Assembly: GCF_004114795.1 (NCBI RefSeq)
Contig: NZ_CP035311.1
Span: 2,170,001 to 2,234,000, forward strand
Length of the DNA: 64,000 bases
Direction of reading: 5' to 3'
Source of the DNA: Janthinobacterium sp. 17J80-10
GTDB taxonomy: Bacteria; Pseudomonadota; Gammaproteobacteria; Burkholderiales; Burkholderiaceae_D
The notes under the pieces are model-generated. The model had not been told where the DNA came from. It searched no databases and saw only the letters and a program-made list of their open reading frames with translations. The position numbers and the translations under genes are program-made. Positions 17,064 through 25,515 of the stretch are shown piece by piece (the stretch's first letter is position 1; each line of letters begins with the position of its first letter).

Positions 17064-18476
17064 CTACTGCTTGCTTTGCCAGGTGCCTTTGCGTTTCATT
17101 GCCCCCCAGCTTGATTCCATTTGCATGGCCCAGCGGTAAAGTCCCGTCAGGCGCCAGACCGTGTTGATCTGGCGGTAGCCAAGGTTTTCAATGATCACGA
17201 CCAGGCCCAGCCAGAGGAGATGCTTTCCTCGCGGATAAATATGGAAGGACATTTCTTCCAGCAAAAGGCCCGATGCCGACAGCAGGATACCCAGGCCGAT
17301 GGCCACAAACAGGAAAGCGCCAAATGCCTGCCACGAGATCGCGCCGCCCAGGAAGGCCACGACCATGAAAACATAGCCGCCCAGTTCCACCAGCGGCCCC
17401 AGCCATTCGAACAGCAGCATGAAGGGAAATGCCAGCCAGCCGGGCGCGCCGCCATTGCGGCTGAACAACAGGCCCCAGTTTGCGGCGAGGCTTTCCGAAA
17501 GGCCGCGCTGCCAGCGGATGCGCTGGTTTTTCAGGGTCTTGTAATCTTCCGGCGCTTCGGTCCAGCACACCGGGTCGGGCACGAATTCGATGCGGTAGGG
17601 CTGGCGCCTGGCGCGCAGCAGGCGATGCATGCGCACCACCAGTTCCATGTCTTCACCGATGGTATTGGGCCGGTAGCCGCCGGCGAGGATGACGGTGTCC
17701 TTGCGGAATACGCCGAAAGCACCGGAGATGATGAGCATGCCGTTAATCGCCGACCAGCCGAGACGGCCAAAGAGAAAGGCGCGCAGGTATTCCACCACCT
17801 GGAACAGCGCCCAGATGTTTTTCGGCAGGTTGACCTTGGTGAGGAAGCCGCCGCTGACCTCGCAGCCGTTGGCCACGCGCACCGTGCCGCCGGTGGCGAC
17901 CACGGTCGGGTCGTTCAGGAAGGGCTTGACCACGCGCTCGAGGCTGTCGCGCTGGAGGATGGAGTCGGCATCCACGCCGCAAAACAGCGGATAGCGAGAC
18001 GCATTGATGCCGGCATTCAGCGAGTCGGCCTTGCCGCCATTGTCCTTGTCGATCACGCGCAGGTTGGCATGGCGCGTGGAGCGATAGATGCAACGGATAT
18101 CCCTGGTCGGGATCTGGGTGCGGTAGGCTTCCGGGAAAGGCAGCAGGTTGAATTCGCGCTTGAGCACTTCCAGGGTGTCGTCGCGCGAGCCATCGTTGAT
18201 GACAATGATTTCAAATTCGGAGTAGGTCAGCTGCAGCATCGAACGGATCGATGCGGCAATGGTGGTTTCCTCGTTATAGGCCGGCACCAGCAGGCTGACC
18301 GGCGGCTCCAGGCCCGAATACGCCTGAGGCAATTCGTTTAGGAACTGTTCCTGGCCCCTGCGGTGCAGGGCGCGCAAGGACAGCAGGTTGAGCAGGAGAT
18401 AGCCACCGTTCAATGCCACGAAATAGCACAGGATGAACCAGGTAACGAATTCGATAAGTAGTTGGGATGTCGTCAT
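17064..18476 (-). CDS. Membrane GT2 glycosyltransferase (PgaC-like processive polysaccharide synthase)
   Basis: 470 residues starting at the ATG that overlaps the HEAT gene stop (ATGA, 18473-18476). Topology: one N-terminal membrane helix (LIEFVTWFILCYFVALNGGYLLL), a cytoplasmic GT-A domain, then C-terminal helices (about 350-440). Catalytic signatures: LVPAYNEE, NDGSRDDT, Asp169/Asp171 in GVDADS, TGGTVRVANG, and QRIRWQRG, the Q-x-x-R-W motif of processive beta-glycosyltransferases. These fit a synthase that polymerises and translocates a beta-linked polysaccharide such as poly-N-acetylglucosamine. The sugar is not determined by sequence. Confidence 0.9.
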   Translation of the reverse strand: MTTSQLLIEFVTWFILCYFVALNGGYLLLNLLSLRALHRRGQEQFLNELPQAYSGLEPPVSLLVPAYNEETTIAASIRSMLQLTYSEFEIIVINDGSRDDTLEVLKREFNLLPFPEAYRTQIPTRDIRCIYRSTRHANLRVIDKDNGGKADSLNAGINASRYPLFCGVDADSILQRDSLERVVKPFLNDPTVVATGGTVRVANGCEVSGGFLTKVNLPKNIWALFQVVEYLRAFLFGRLGWSAINGMLIISGAFGVFRKDTVILAGGYRPNTIGEDMELVVRMHRLLRARRQPYRIEFVPDPVCWTEAPEDYKTLKNQRIRWQRGLSESLAANWGLLFSRNGGAPGWLAFPFMLLFEWLGPLVELGGYVFMVVAFLGGAISWQAFGAFLFVAIGLGILLSASGLLLEEMSFHIYPRGKHLLWLGLVVIIENLGYRQINTVWRLTGLYRWAMQMESSWGAMKRKGTWQSKQ

Positions 18477-19525
18477 GCCATGCCTTTTTCTGCCATGACT
18501 TGCGCCAGCATGTCGCGCGCGAAGCGGTCGGAAAGGGAAGCGCGCAGGGTGGCAATATCGCCTGCCGACAAGGCGGGCAATTCCAGCAGTGACTGGGCAG
18601 TGCGATAGCGCACCCACCAATGCGCATCCTGCAGCAGCGGCACCAGCAGTGCGGCATCGTTGCGGCTGCCGAGCCGCCCCAGCGCCTTGGCCGCCTGCAG
18701 GCGCACTTGCCAGTCGTCATGCGCCAGCAGCGTGCGCACTTCGGCCAGGGTTTCCGGGCCGGAGGCGTTGCGCAGGGCGGCGATCAGCGTCGGTACGGCG
18801 TTGCGGCGCAGCGCTGCCGCGATCATGCTAGCCGGCAGGCTGACGCGCAATCCTTCGGCAATGCGCAGTCCGCGCGTCAGGCCGGCATCGTCGAGTTGCG
18901 GCAACATTTGCGCCAGTATCTCTGCTGCCGGCTCGCGCGCCTCTTGCAGGATGTAGACCACGCGTGCGATGGCCCAGTCATCCTGCTGGATAAAAAACGT
19001 CATCATGTGCGCGGCTCCGGCAGCCGGATTGATGCGCGCAAGCGCCCACAGGGCGTTTTGCGCCAGGGTCTGGTCATCTTCGCCGGCAGCGCGCAGCAGG
19101 TAGGGCCAGCCTTGCGCATCGCGCAGATATCCAAGAACAAGCGTGGCCAGCAGCCGTTCGGCGCGCTGGCCACGCGCCAGCTTTTCGCGGCACAACGCGT
19201 CCAGAGCAAGGCTGCGTGCCAGCGCATTCAACCCCTCCTGGGCATCGCCGCGCATGGAGGCTTGCAAATGCACCCAGACTTTCAGGAGGGGCAGCCGCTC
19301 GGCCTGCAGCAATGGCGGCAGCTGATGAGGCGGTTCTCCGGCCACTGTGGCATTCAAGAGCGGACGCCATTTTGCGAGGGCGCGCGCTTCCAGTCGTTCC
19401 CGGCGGCGCAGCGCCATGCGCAGGCGCATGATTTGCAGGGCCAGCAGGATCGTCAGCAGCAGCGCGGCCAGTCCGGTCCAGAATGCGGCGGCAATGTAGG
19501 GGTCAGAAAGCGTACTGGACGCCAA
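18473..19525 (-). CDS. Membrane-anchored HEAT-repeat protein of the exopolysaccharide operon
   Basis: 350 residues from TTG 19525, which overlaps yaiO by 23 bp. An ATG at 19579 would add 18 residues and lengthen the overlap to 77 bp; neither start has a strong ribosome binding site. One N-terminal membrane helix (AAAFWTGLAALLLTILLALQI) is followed by an Arg-rich patch and then about 300 residues of repeated helical pairs. HEAT_2-like units are clearest near the C-terminus (LAHDDWQVRLQAAKALGRLGSRNDAALLVPLLQDAHWWVRYRTAQSLLEL, quoted here only by its first units DDWQVRLQAAKALGRLG and HWWVRYRTAQSLLE). It is probably a scaffold tying synthase and export parts together. It is translationally coupled to the glycosyltransferase. 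Confidence 0.8.
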   Translation of the reverse strand: MASSTLSDPYIAAAFWTGLAALLLTILLALQIMRLRMALRRRERLEARALAKWRPLLNATVAGEPPHQLPPLLQAERLPLLKVWVHLQASMRGDAQEGLNALARSLALDALCREKLARGQRAERLLATLVLGYLRDAQGWPYLLRAAGEDDQTLAQNALWALARINPAAGAAHMMTFFIQQDDWAIARVVYILQEAREPAAEILAQMLPQLDDAGLTRGLRIAEGLRVSLPASMIAAALRRNAVPTLIAALRNASGPETLAEVRTLLAHDDWQVRLQAAKALGRLGSRNDAALLVPLLQDAHWWVRYRTAQSLLELPALSAGDIATLRASLSDRFARDMLAQVMAEKGMA

Positions 19526-20273
19526 GATTGATCCCGTTGCGCGAGTAGAGATTGCCCTGGCGGGTATGGGCGGCACCATAAGTGATCGCCCAGTTGCGGT
19601 CCAGCCAGTGCCGGCCGGTCAGCGCCACCGAGCGCACGTCGGTCAGGGCGACGCCAGCGGGAATGCTGGCCGCTTCCTTGCCGCCGGCGGCGATCAGGGT
19701 AACGGCATTGCGGTCGCCGTAATAAAAGCTGCCGCGCAGTTCGATGCCGTGGGCCGTGGTGTCAAAGGTCCGCGTGGGCCGCCATCCCAGGATCCAGCTG
19801 AAAGAAGAAAAGTAGTGCTCCAGCATGAACACCGCCTGGTTGACGGTGACGGTGTCGTAACTGGTGCTGCGCGCGCCGCCGTGCAATAGCCAGGCCGGCG
19901 CGAATTCGTATTGCAGCTGCGCGCCGAGCGCATGGCGTGCCAAGACACGATGGGTGGTGCTGACGTTGCCGTCCACGGTGGCGGTAAGCACGCTGCTCAA
20001 GGGCGCCGAGTAGCTGGCGGCGAACTGGTCGTCATGCAGGCCGAAGCGGTGCGTCTCGCCGGCGCTGATGTCGACGACATGGCGCGGCGCGAATTTGTAG
20101 GACAATCCGGCGACCGTTTCATGCCAGTTGGGCGTGCCATTGCTGAGATGTTCCGTCGCGCCGGAGAGGCGCAACGTGACCGGGTTTTCATTTGGGGCTG
20201 CAGGCTCCGCCGCCTGTACGGCGCCGGTTGCCAGCGCGGCTGCCAGCGCGATCAGGTAAGGGAATCGGTTCAT
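19503..20273 (-). CDS. YaiO-family outer-membrane beta-barrel protein
   Basis: 256 residues with a signal peptide (LIALAAALATGAVQA). The mature part alternates hydrophobic and polar residues in many short strands and ends in GINLGVQYAF, with a terminal Phe as expected for a barrel recognised by the BAM machinery. Similarity to the YaiO family is judged from VTLRLSGATEHLSNG, YKFAPRHVVDISAGETHRFG and the terminal strands. In E. coli, yaiO also lies beside glycosyltransferase genes. It is likely the outer-membrane exit or anchor for the polysaccharide made by the downstream synthase. The ATG overlaps the response-regulator stop by ATGA. Confidence 0.85.
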   Translation of the reverse strand: MNRFPYLIALAAALATGAVQAAEPAAPNENPVTLRLSGATEHLSNGTPNWHETVAGLSYKFAPRHVVDISAGETHRFGLHDDQFAASYSAPLSSVLTATVDGNVSTTHRVLARHALGAQLQYEFAPAWLLHGGARSTSYDTVTVNQAVFMLEHYFSSFSWILGWRPTRTFDTTAHGIELRGSFYYGDRNAVTLIAAGGKEAASIPAGVALTDVRSVALTGRHWLDRNWAITYGAAHTRQGNLYSRNGINLGVQYAF

Positions 20274-20671
20274 GACGGAACGCGCAGGAAGCGGCGCACG
20301 CGCGCCAGCAGTTCATTGGGCTGGAAAGGCTTGACGACATAATCGTTGGCGCCCGCATCCAGTGCGCGCACGATGTCGCGCTCCATGGTCTTGGCGGTCA
20401 GCATCACGATCGGCACATCGGCCCAGGCGTCGCGGCTGCGAATGACGCGCACGATTTCGAAACCATCGACATAGGGCAGCATCACGTCAAGCAGGACGAG
20501 GGCGGGCAAGTCGACCGCCGATTCGACATGGGCGCAGGCGGCGCGGCCATCGGCAGCGTGCACGACCTGGTAACCCTGCCGTTCCAGCATGAACTTGAGG
20601 ACCTGCGCAATATGCTCGTCGTCTTCGACCACGAGCACGGAAAGCGCGGAGGATGATGGATTGTTTTGCAT
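20270..20671 (-). CDS. Single-domain response regulator (CheY-like), first gene of exopolysaccharide operon
   Basis: 133 residues, receiver domain only. Acidic pocket VVEDDEHI, phospho-acceptor Asp62 in LLDVMLPYVDGF, MLTAKTM (Thr/Lys switch) and DYVVKPFQPNELLARVRRFL are all present. It has no DNA-binding or enzymatic output domain, so it must act by protein contact, perhaps on the membrane synthase complex encoded immediately downstream. It is coupled to yaiO. The Cache-PAS kinase at 13078-15369 is the nearest possible phosphodonor. Confidence 0.93.
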   Translation of the reverse strand: MQNNPSSSALSVLVVEDDEHIAQVLKFMLERQGYQVVHAADGRAACAHVESAVDLPALVLLDVMLPYVDGFEIVRVIRSRDAWADVPIVMLTAKTMERDIVRALDAGANDYVVKPFQPNELLARVRRFLRVPS

Positions 20672-20952
20672 TGAAATAGTGCACCAAGGTAATTCAAGGA
20701 ATTATAGGCGAGAAACACTACCCTCAACATGGGCGTGTTGCGGATCGACGTATATATTATTTGCAATATTTCAATGATAAAAAATCAAGCAAATTCGACC
20801 AGCAGGAAAATCCGAAAAAATGCTGCTGTATCGGCAGTGTGCATTTAAATGACATTTGCGCATCCGGTTTGCCCGCCACTTGGGACGGTGTGGGACAATT
20901 CGCCCACTGTTGCTGAAGCGTTCCGTGATAAATCCCTCATTGTTGGCGTTGA

Positions 20953-22803
20953 ATGAAATTGTTTCGTCCCTATGTTTTGCTTGCCGTGGCCATCGCGACC
21001 ATTGCCGGCATTTATCTGCTTTCCACTCAAAAGACGATTTACCGTTTCAGCGAATTTTCCGGGCCTGCGCGCAGCGATGCAATCAAGCCGATGCAACGCG
21101 CGCGCCTGCAGGATTTTTCGGGCGCGGCAAGCAGCAGCCGGCTTGCCGTCTTGATTACGGATCCGGATTCCGATTGGCTCGGCCTTGTCCATGGCTTGCG
21201 GACAATCGGTGTGCCGTTTGTGCTGACACAGGACTACAAGAAAGCCCTGGCGCACAACGTCGTGCTGGTCTACCCGACGATTTCCGGCAAGGTCCTGGCC
21301 AAGGATGCCTTGCAGGCTCTGGCATCCTTCCCGCAGGAAGGCGGTACCCTGGTCGGTTTTGAAATACTCGGGGGCGGCGTCAACGAGGTGTTCGGCATCG
21401 CCGGCAGCGAGGCATCGAGAAGCTTCAAAGAACTGCGGATAAGTGACGGCGAGGCAGCGGCATTCGCTTTGCCGCATGCGGAAGATCGCAGGATTCCTCT
21501 GGCTGGAAAGGCCAGCGGTACGGCTGCCTATGCATTCTTGCCCACGACCGGCAAGGTTGTCGCTGAATACGACGACGGCCGGGCCGCCATCGTCCGTCGC
21601 GATGCAGGCAAGGGGCATGCTGTTGCGATCGGCCTGGATATCGGCGCGTACCTCGCAAAAGCCTACAATGGCAGGCAGGAATTTGACAATCATTACGTCA
21701 ATGCCTATACCCCGGCAGCCGATTCGCTCCTGCGTATCTTGCGCAGCCTTTATCAAACGTTCGAGCCGCTGGCGGTCGCGCTTGACACGGTGCCGGATGG
21801 GCGCGCCGCATCGCTGATCATTACCCATGACGTCGATTATACGAAGTCGATCCGGAATGCCGTTCGCTATGCGGAGTACGAAAAGGCAAGCGGCATAAAA
21901 GCCACGTATTTCATCCAGACGAAGTACGTGCGCGACTGGAACGATGATATTTTCTTCGATGAGCATGGCGCGGCGCTTACGCGCACCCTGGCGTCGCTTG
22001 GCATGGAAATCGCGAGCCATTCCGTATCCCATTCCCGGGTCTTTTCAAAATTTCCACTTGGCGACGGTACGGAACGCTATCCCGCGTACCTGCCGTTTGT
22101 AAAAGACAAGTACGACACCAAGGACGGCACCATCCTCGGTGAACTGCGGGTTAGCCGTTTTTTACTTGAAAGCGTCGTGCCTGGACAGTCCGTTGTGAGT
22201 TTTCGCCCGGGACATCTGGAATATCCGTTCGCCCTGCCGCAGGCGCTCGATGCTACCGGTTATCGTTTCAGTTCGACGGTAACCAGTGGCATTGCAAATA
22301 GCCACCTTCCTTTCAAGCTGAACTACAGCCGCGAGGGACAGGCCGAAACAGCCGTTTTCGAATTTCCGATCACGATCGAGGACGAACTGGCGCGGCCAAT
22401 GACTGCGCGGCTGCCTGCGACGATTGCCATCCTGGACAAGCTTCGCAATTACGGCGGCATGTGCGTGGTGCTCATTCACCCCGATGTGTTTGATGACAAA
22501 CTTGCTTTTCTTGAAGCCCTGGTGCCGAAAGCAAAAGCAATGGGTGCCTGGACCGGCACGCTCGCGGAATTCGGCCATTGGTGGGCGGCGCGCGATACGG
22601 TCAACGTGGATGTGGTCCGCGACGGCAAACGTGTCGTTTTCAAGGCGAGCGCAGAACGTGAGTTCGATAAAATCGCATTCCTTGTGCCGGCCGCATGGCG
22701 GCTCGATGCGAGCGCCCCGGGCAGTAGCAGCGTGCGTCAATCCGGTAACAGGATCGTGGTGCAAAAACCAGTGCGGGACTTGCATCTGGTTTTCCATCTG
22801 TAA
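20953..22803 (+). CDS. Membrane-anchored polysaccharide deacetylase-family protein
   Basis: 616 residues. An N-terminal helix (YVLLAVAIATIAGIYLLS) anchors it. Residues about 60-260 look like a Rossmann/GATase-like domain (RLAVLITDPDSDWLG, VLVYPTI, GHAVAIGLDIGAYL). The NodB-homology part follows, with Asp293/Asp295 in THDVDYT, the metal histidines His356 and His360 in ASHSVSHS, and SFRPGHLEYP, then MCVVLIHPDVF. A small beta domain ends the protein. The order Rossmann-like then deacetylase recalls the C-terminal half of PelA, while a separate TIM-barrel protein is made by the divergent operon. It probably de-N-acetylates the polysaccharide in the periplasm. Its divergent arrangement suggests shared control. 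Confidence 0.8.
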   Translation: MKLFRPYVLLAVAIATIAGIYLLSTQKTIYRFSEFSGPARSDAIKPMQRARLQDFSGAASSSRLAVLITDPDSDWLGLVHGLRTIGVPFVLTQDYKKALAHNVVLVYPTISGKVLAKDALQALASFPQEGGTLVGFEILGGGVNEVFGIAGSEASRSFKELRISDGEAAAFALPHAEDRRIPLAGKASGTAAYAFLPTTGKVVAEYDDGRAAIVRRDAGKGHAVAIGLDIGAYLAKAYNGRQEFDNHYVNAYTPAADSLLRILRSLYQTFEPLAVALDTVPDGRAASLIITHDVDYTKSIRNAVRYAEYEKASGIKATYFIQTKYVRDWNDDIFFDEHGAALTRTLASLGMEIASHSVSHSRVFSKFPLGDGTERYPAYLPFVKDKYDTKDGTILGELRVSRFLLESVVPGQSVVSFRPGHLEYPFALPQALDATGYRFSSTVTSGIANSHLPFKLNYSREGQAETAVFEFPITIEDELARPMTARLPATIAILDKLRNYGGMCVVLIHPDVFDDKLAFLEALVPKAKAMGAWTGTLAEFGHWWAARDTVNVDVVRDGKRVVFKASAEREFDKIAFLVPAAWRLDASAPGSSSVRQSGNRIVVQKPVRDLHLVFHL

Positions 22804-22811
22804 GGCAGGAA

Positions 22812-22839
22812 CTGCCGGCAAATTGCAATTGCGCGGCAG
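22812..22839 (+). terminator. hairpin downstream of the deacetylase gene
   Basis: CTGCCG (22812-22817) plus GCAA pair with TTGC and CGGCAG (22834-22839), with a bulged G. A short T-run begins only several bases later, so termination is plausible but weak. Confidence 0.35.
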
Positions 22840-22968
22840 GTCAGGTTTTATATTGATATTCATGGCAATGGCCGATGATGCCCAGATTGGGACAGCGTGT
22901 CCCGAGACGTCTACAGAAAATGGGCGGAGCTTGCAGAAGCTGCTCTGATATTGATTATTGGCAAATCA

Positions 22969-24273
22969 ATGAGATGCCCAGGTGCTACTTTTACGTCCAT
23001 GTACCATACCGAAAGCGGCCTCAATCCGGCGCTGCGCAGCCCGGTCCTCGGCGCAGCCAGCCGCAGCCGGATCGGCGCAGGCGTCTATTTTCTCGGCTTG
23101 ACCAGTCTCCTGACGGATATTTCGGCGGAAATGGTTGCCAGCATCCTGCCGCTCTACCTGTTTACCGTCCTGCGGCTGTCGCCCTTTGAATTCGGCTTGA
23201 TCGACGGCCTCTACAACGGCAGCGCCGCCATCGCCAGGCTGGCATCGGCCTATTGGGCCGACCGGCGCGGCAGGCACAAGGCACTGGCCTTCCTCGGTTA
23301 CCTGCTGTCGGCGCTGGCCAAATTTGCGCTGCTATTCGCCGGCATCGCCGGTTTTGTGTCGGTCGCAGCCGTCCTGCTGGCCGACCGCATCGGCAAGGGC
23401 ATCCGTACTTCCCCCCGCGACGCGCTGATCGCCAGCCATGCGAATGCCGACACCATCGGTGCGGCGTTTGGCGTGCATCGCGCCATGGATGCCGTGGGGG
23501 CAATCATCGGCCCCTTGCTGGCGACCGGGCTGCTGCTATGGCTGCCGCGGCGCTTCGATATCGTATTTTTGGGCAGCCTGAGTTTTGCCGTGCTCGGCTT
23601 GCTGGTGTTCGGCTTGTGCGTCCAGGCAGGCAGGGACGGCAGCCGCGCGGCGCCGGGCGAGCGCGAACCGGTCAGCCTGGCGGCGATGCTGGGCGCCATG
23701 CGCGCGCCGCGCTTCATGCTGCTGGTGACGGCTGCCAGCCTGCTGTCGCTGTTTACCCTGAGCGACAACATGATTTATCTCGGCTTGCAGCGACAACTCG
23801 ATTTTGATGCTAGCTATCTGCCGCTGCTGTTCGTCGCCACCGCCTGCGTCTTCATGTGCCTGGCAATCCCGCTGGGGCGGCTGGCCGACCGCTACGGCCA
23901 TGTGCAGGTTTTTCTGGCGGGCTACCTCATGCTGGGGCTGGTGTATTGCCTGTACGCGGCGCTGCCGGCGGGCGGCAGCATCAAGCTGGTCGTGTGCATC
24001 GTGCTGCTGGGCGCCTACTATGCCGCCACCGATGGCATCCTGGCAGCACTGGCGGTAAAGCAGCTGCCCGCCGAAATGCATGCCACCGGCATTGCCTGCA
24101 TCGGTACCCTGACCAGCCTGGCCCGCATGGGCTCGTCGATCCTGTTTGGCTGGGGCTGGGAAAACCTGGGACAGGAACAGGCAGTCGGCTGGTTCGGCAT
24201 TGCCATGCTGGCGATGCTTTGCCTGACGGTGCTGGTGGCCCGCAAGCTCGGGCAGGGCGCAAGCGCCGCATGA
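22969..24273 (+). CDS. Major facilitator superfamily transporter
   Basis: About 434 residues from ATG 22969; ATG 22999 is equally possible and neither has a clear ribosome binding site. Twelve hydrophobic segments can be followed. The conserved MFS loop between helices 2 and 3 is visible as ASAYWADRRGRHKAL, and a second-half counterpart appears as GRLADRYGHV. The segment LADRIGKGIRTSPRDALIA resembles a subgroup of drug/metabolite exporters. The substrate is unknown. The stop overlaps the next gene by ATGA, so the two are co-translated. Confidence 0.88.
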   Translation: MRCPGATFTSMYHTESGLNPALRSPVLGAASRSRIGAGVYFLGLTSLLTDISAEMVASILPLYLFTVLRLSPFEFGLIDGLYNGSAAIARLASAYWADRRGRHKALAFLGYLLSALAKFALLFAGIAGFVSVAAVLLADRIGKGIRTSPRDALIASHANADTIGAAFGVHRAMDAVGAIIGPLLATGLLLWLPRRFDIVFLGSLSFAVLGLLVFGLCVQAGRDGSRAAPGEREPVSLAAMLGAMRAPRFMLLVTAASLLSLFTLSDNMIYLGLQRQLDFDASYLPLLFVATACVFMCLAIPLGRLADRYGHVQVFLAGYLMLGLVYCLYAALPAGGSIKLVVCIVLLGAYYAATDGILAALAVKQLPAEMHATGIACIGTLTSLARMGSSILFGWGWENLGQEQAVGWFGIAMLAMLCLTVLVARKLGQGASAA

Positions 24274-25376
24274 AATTGCGACGAAGCGGATATCGAATGA
24301 TGCCTTTGCAATCAATGAAAAAGAAACCATCCCGCGATCCTGTGGCCGTGCTCTTGCGCGCGCTGCGGAGGTGGGCTTTGCGCGGCATGGCGTCCATTGC
24401 TGCCGTCGCATTCAGCATGGGGCCAGGCGGCATGGCACATGCGGCGACGCCTGCGGCCGGCAGCGTGAGCGACCTGCGCCCCTATGCCACCCGTCCCGGC
24501 TTTGCCCTGGTGCGCAATGCCGGCAAGGATGCGCCGGTGCGCGTCGACATGGTGCGCTTCGATCCGATCAGCAAGAAGATTCTCGAACGGCGCCCCACCA
24601 CGCTCGCGTGCGAACGCGTGCACCTGGCGCGGCAGAGCATTTTCTGTCTCGGCACGCCGCAGCAAGGCAGCGTCGGTGCCGGTCTGACTTACGCCGTGAC
24701 CGACTTCAGGCTGGAGACAGTGTTTTCTGGCAAGATGCCGATGGGAATGGCCGTCAGCCGGGCCCGTGTTTCGCCTGACGCCACGCACGCCGGCAGTACC
24801 GTGTTTATCGCCGGTCACGCTTATGGCGCGGCCAGTTTTGCCACCCAGGCCCTGGTCATCGATCTGCGGCAACGCAGACTCAGCATGCCGCCGCTGGAAA
24901 ACTGGAATATCTTTCAAAACAACGTGCAAATCAGTTCCAAGGACATGAATCTCTGGGGCGTGAGTTTCGATCCGCGCAATCCGGACCTGTTTTATGTCAC
25001 GGCGGCCATCAAGGAAAAGCCTTATCTCGCCAGGGGCAGCATCAGCGCGCGGCGCATCGACTTGCTCCGGCCGGATATCGAATGTCCTTCGGTATCCCCC
25101 GATGGCAGCAAGCTGGCATTCAAGAAGCGGCAGGGCAAGACAGGCTGGGCGCCGGCCGTACTGGATCTTGCCAGCGGCAGGGAAACGGTTTTTCAGGAAA
25201 GCCGCAGCATCGATGACCAGATCGAGTGGCTGGACAACCATACCCTGGTATATGAATTGAATTCGCCGCGCATGATGGGCGTCAAAACAGACTTGCGGCA
25301 AATTGATATAAGGCAGCCGCAAAACTCTTCGCAGCTATGGCTGGAAAATGCAGCTTCGCCTGCTATCCTGCGTTAA
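24270..25376 (+). CDS. Exported PD40/TolB-like beta-propeller protein
   Basis: About 368 residues if translation starts at the ATGA overlap with the MFS gene; ATGs at 24297 and 24315 are alternatives. A basic N-terminus is followed by a hydrophobic signal (MASIAAVAFSMGPGGMAHAA). The mature part is beta-rich and contains propeller-type repeats such as CPSVSPDGSKLAFKKRQGK, the S-P-D-G-x-x-[LI]-A-F core of PD40 blades, and VSRARVSPDATHAGST. Periplasmic location is inferred from the signal. The biochemical role is unknown; coupling to the transporter suggests a shared process. Confidence 0.7.
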   Translation: MKLRRSGYRMMPLQSMKKKPSRDPVAVLLRALRRWALRGMASIAAVAFSMGPGGMAHAATPAAGSVSDLRPYATRPGFALVRNAGKDAPVRVDMVRFDPISKKILERRPTTLACERVHLARQSIFCLGTPQQGSVGAGLTYAVTDFRLETVFSGKMPMGMAVSRARVSPDATHAGSTVFIAGHAYGAASFATQALVIDLRQRRLSMPPLENWNIFQNNVQISSKDMNLWGVSFDPRNPDLFYVTAAIKEKPYLARGSISARRIDLLRPDIECPSVSPDGSKLAFKKRQGKTGWAPAVLDLASGRETVFQESRSIDDQIEWLDNHTLVYELNSPRMMGVKTDLRQIDIRQPQNSSQLWLENAASPAILR

Positions 25377-25460
25377 ACGCTTCATTTAAAAATCCCGCTG
25401 TTGCTCAACAAGCGGAATGTTAAATATGGATATTTCGATTTAAATATTTACCCCTTCTTT

Positions 25461-25480
25461 AACTGTATATATATACAGTA
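25461..25480. promoter_or_regulatory. LexA-binding SOS box
   Basis: CTGTATATATATACAG at 25463-25478 is a perfect 16-bp palindrome matching the proteobacterial LexA consensus CTGT-N8-ACAG; with flanks (AACTG...CAGTA) it is one base off the extended E. coli consensus. It lies 37 bp upstream of the imuA start and should repress imuA-imuB-dnaE2 until DNA damage. Confidence 0.95.
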
Positions 25481-25515
25481 CAATGGTGCTCCCTTACCAC
25501 CACCGGGAGGTCGCC

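Noticed and set aside
25386-25420. Hairpin CCGCT-GTTG-CTC-AAC-A-AGCGG after the propeller gene, considered as a terminator
   Set aside because: The stem has a bulge and no T-tract follows on the plus strand.
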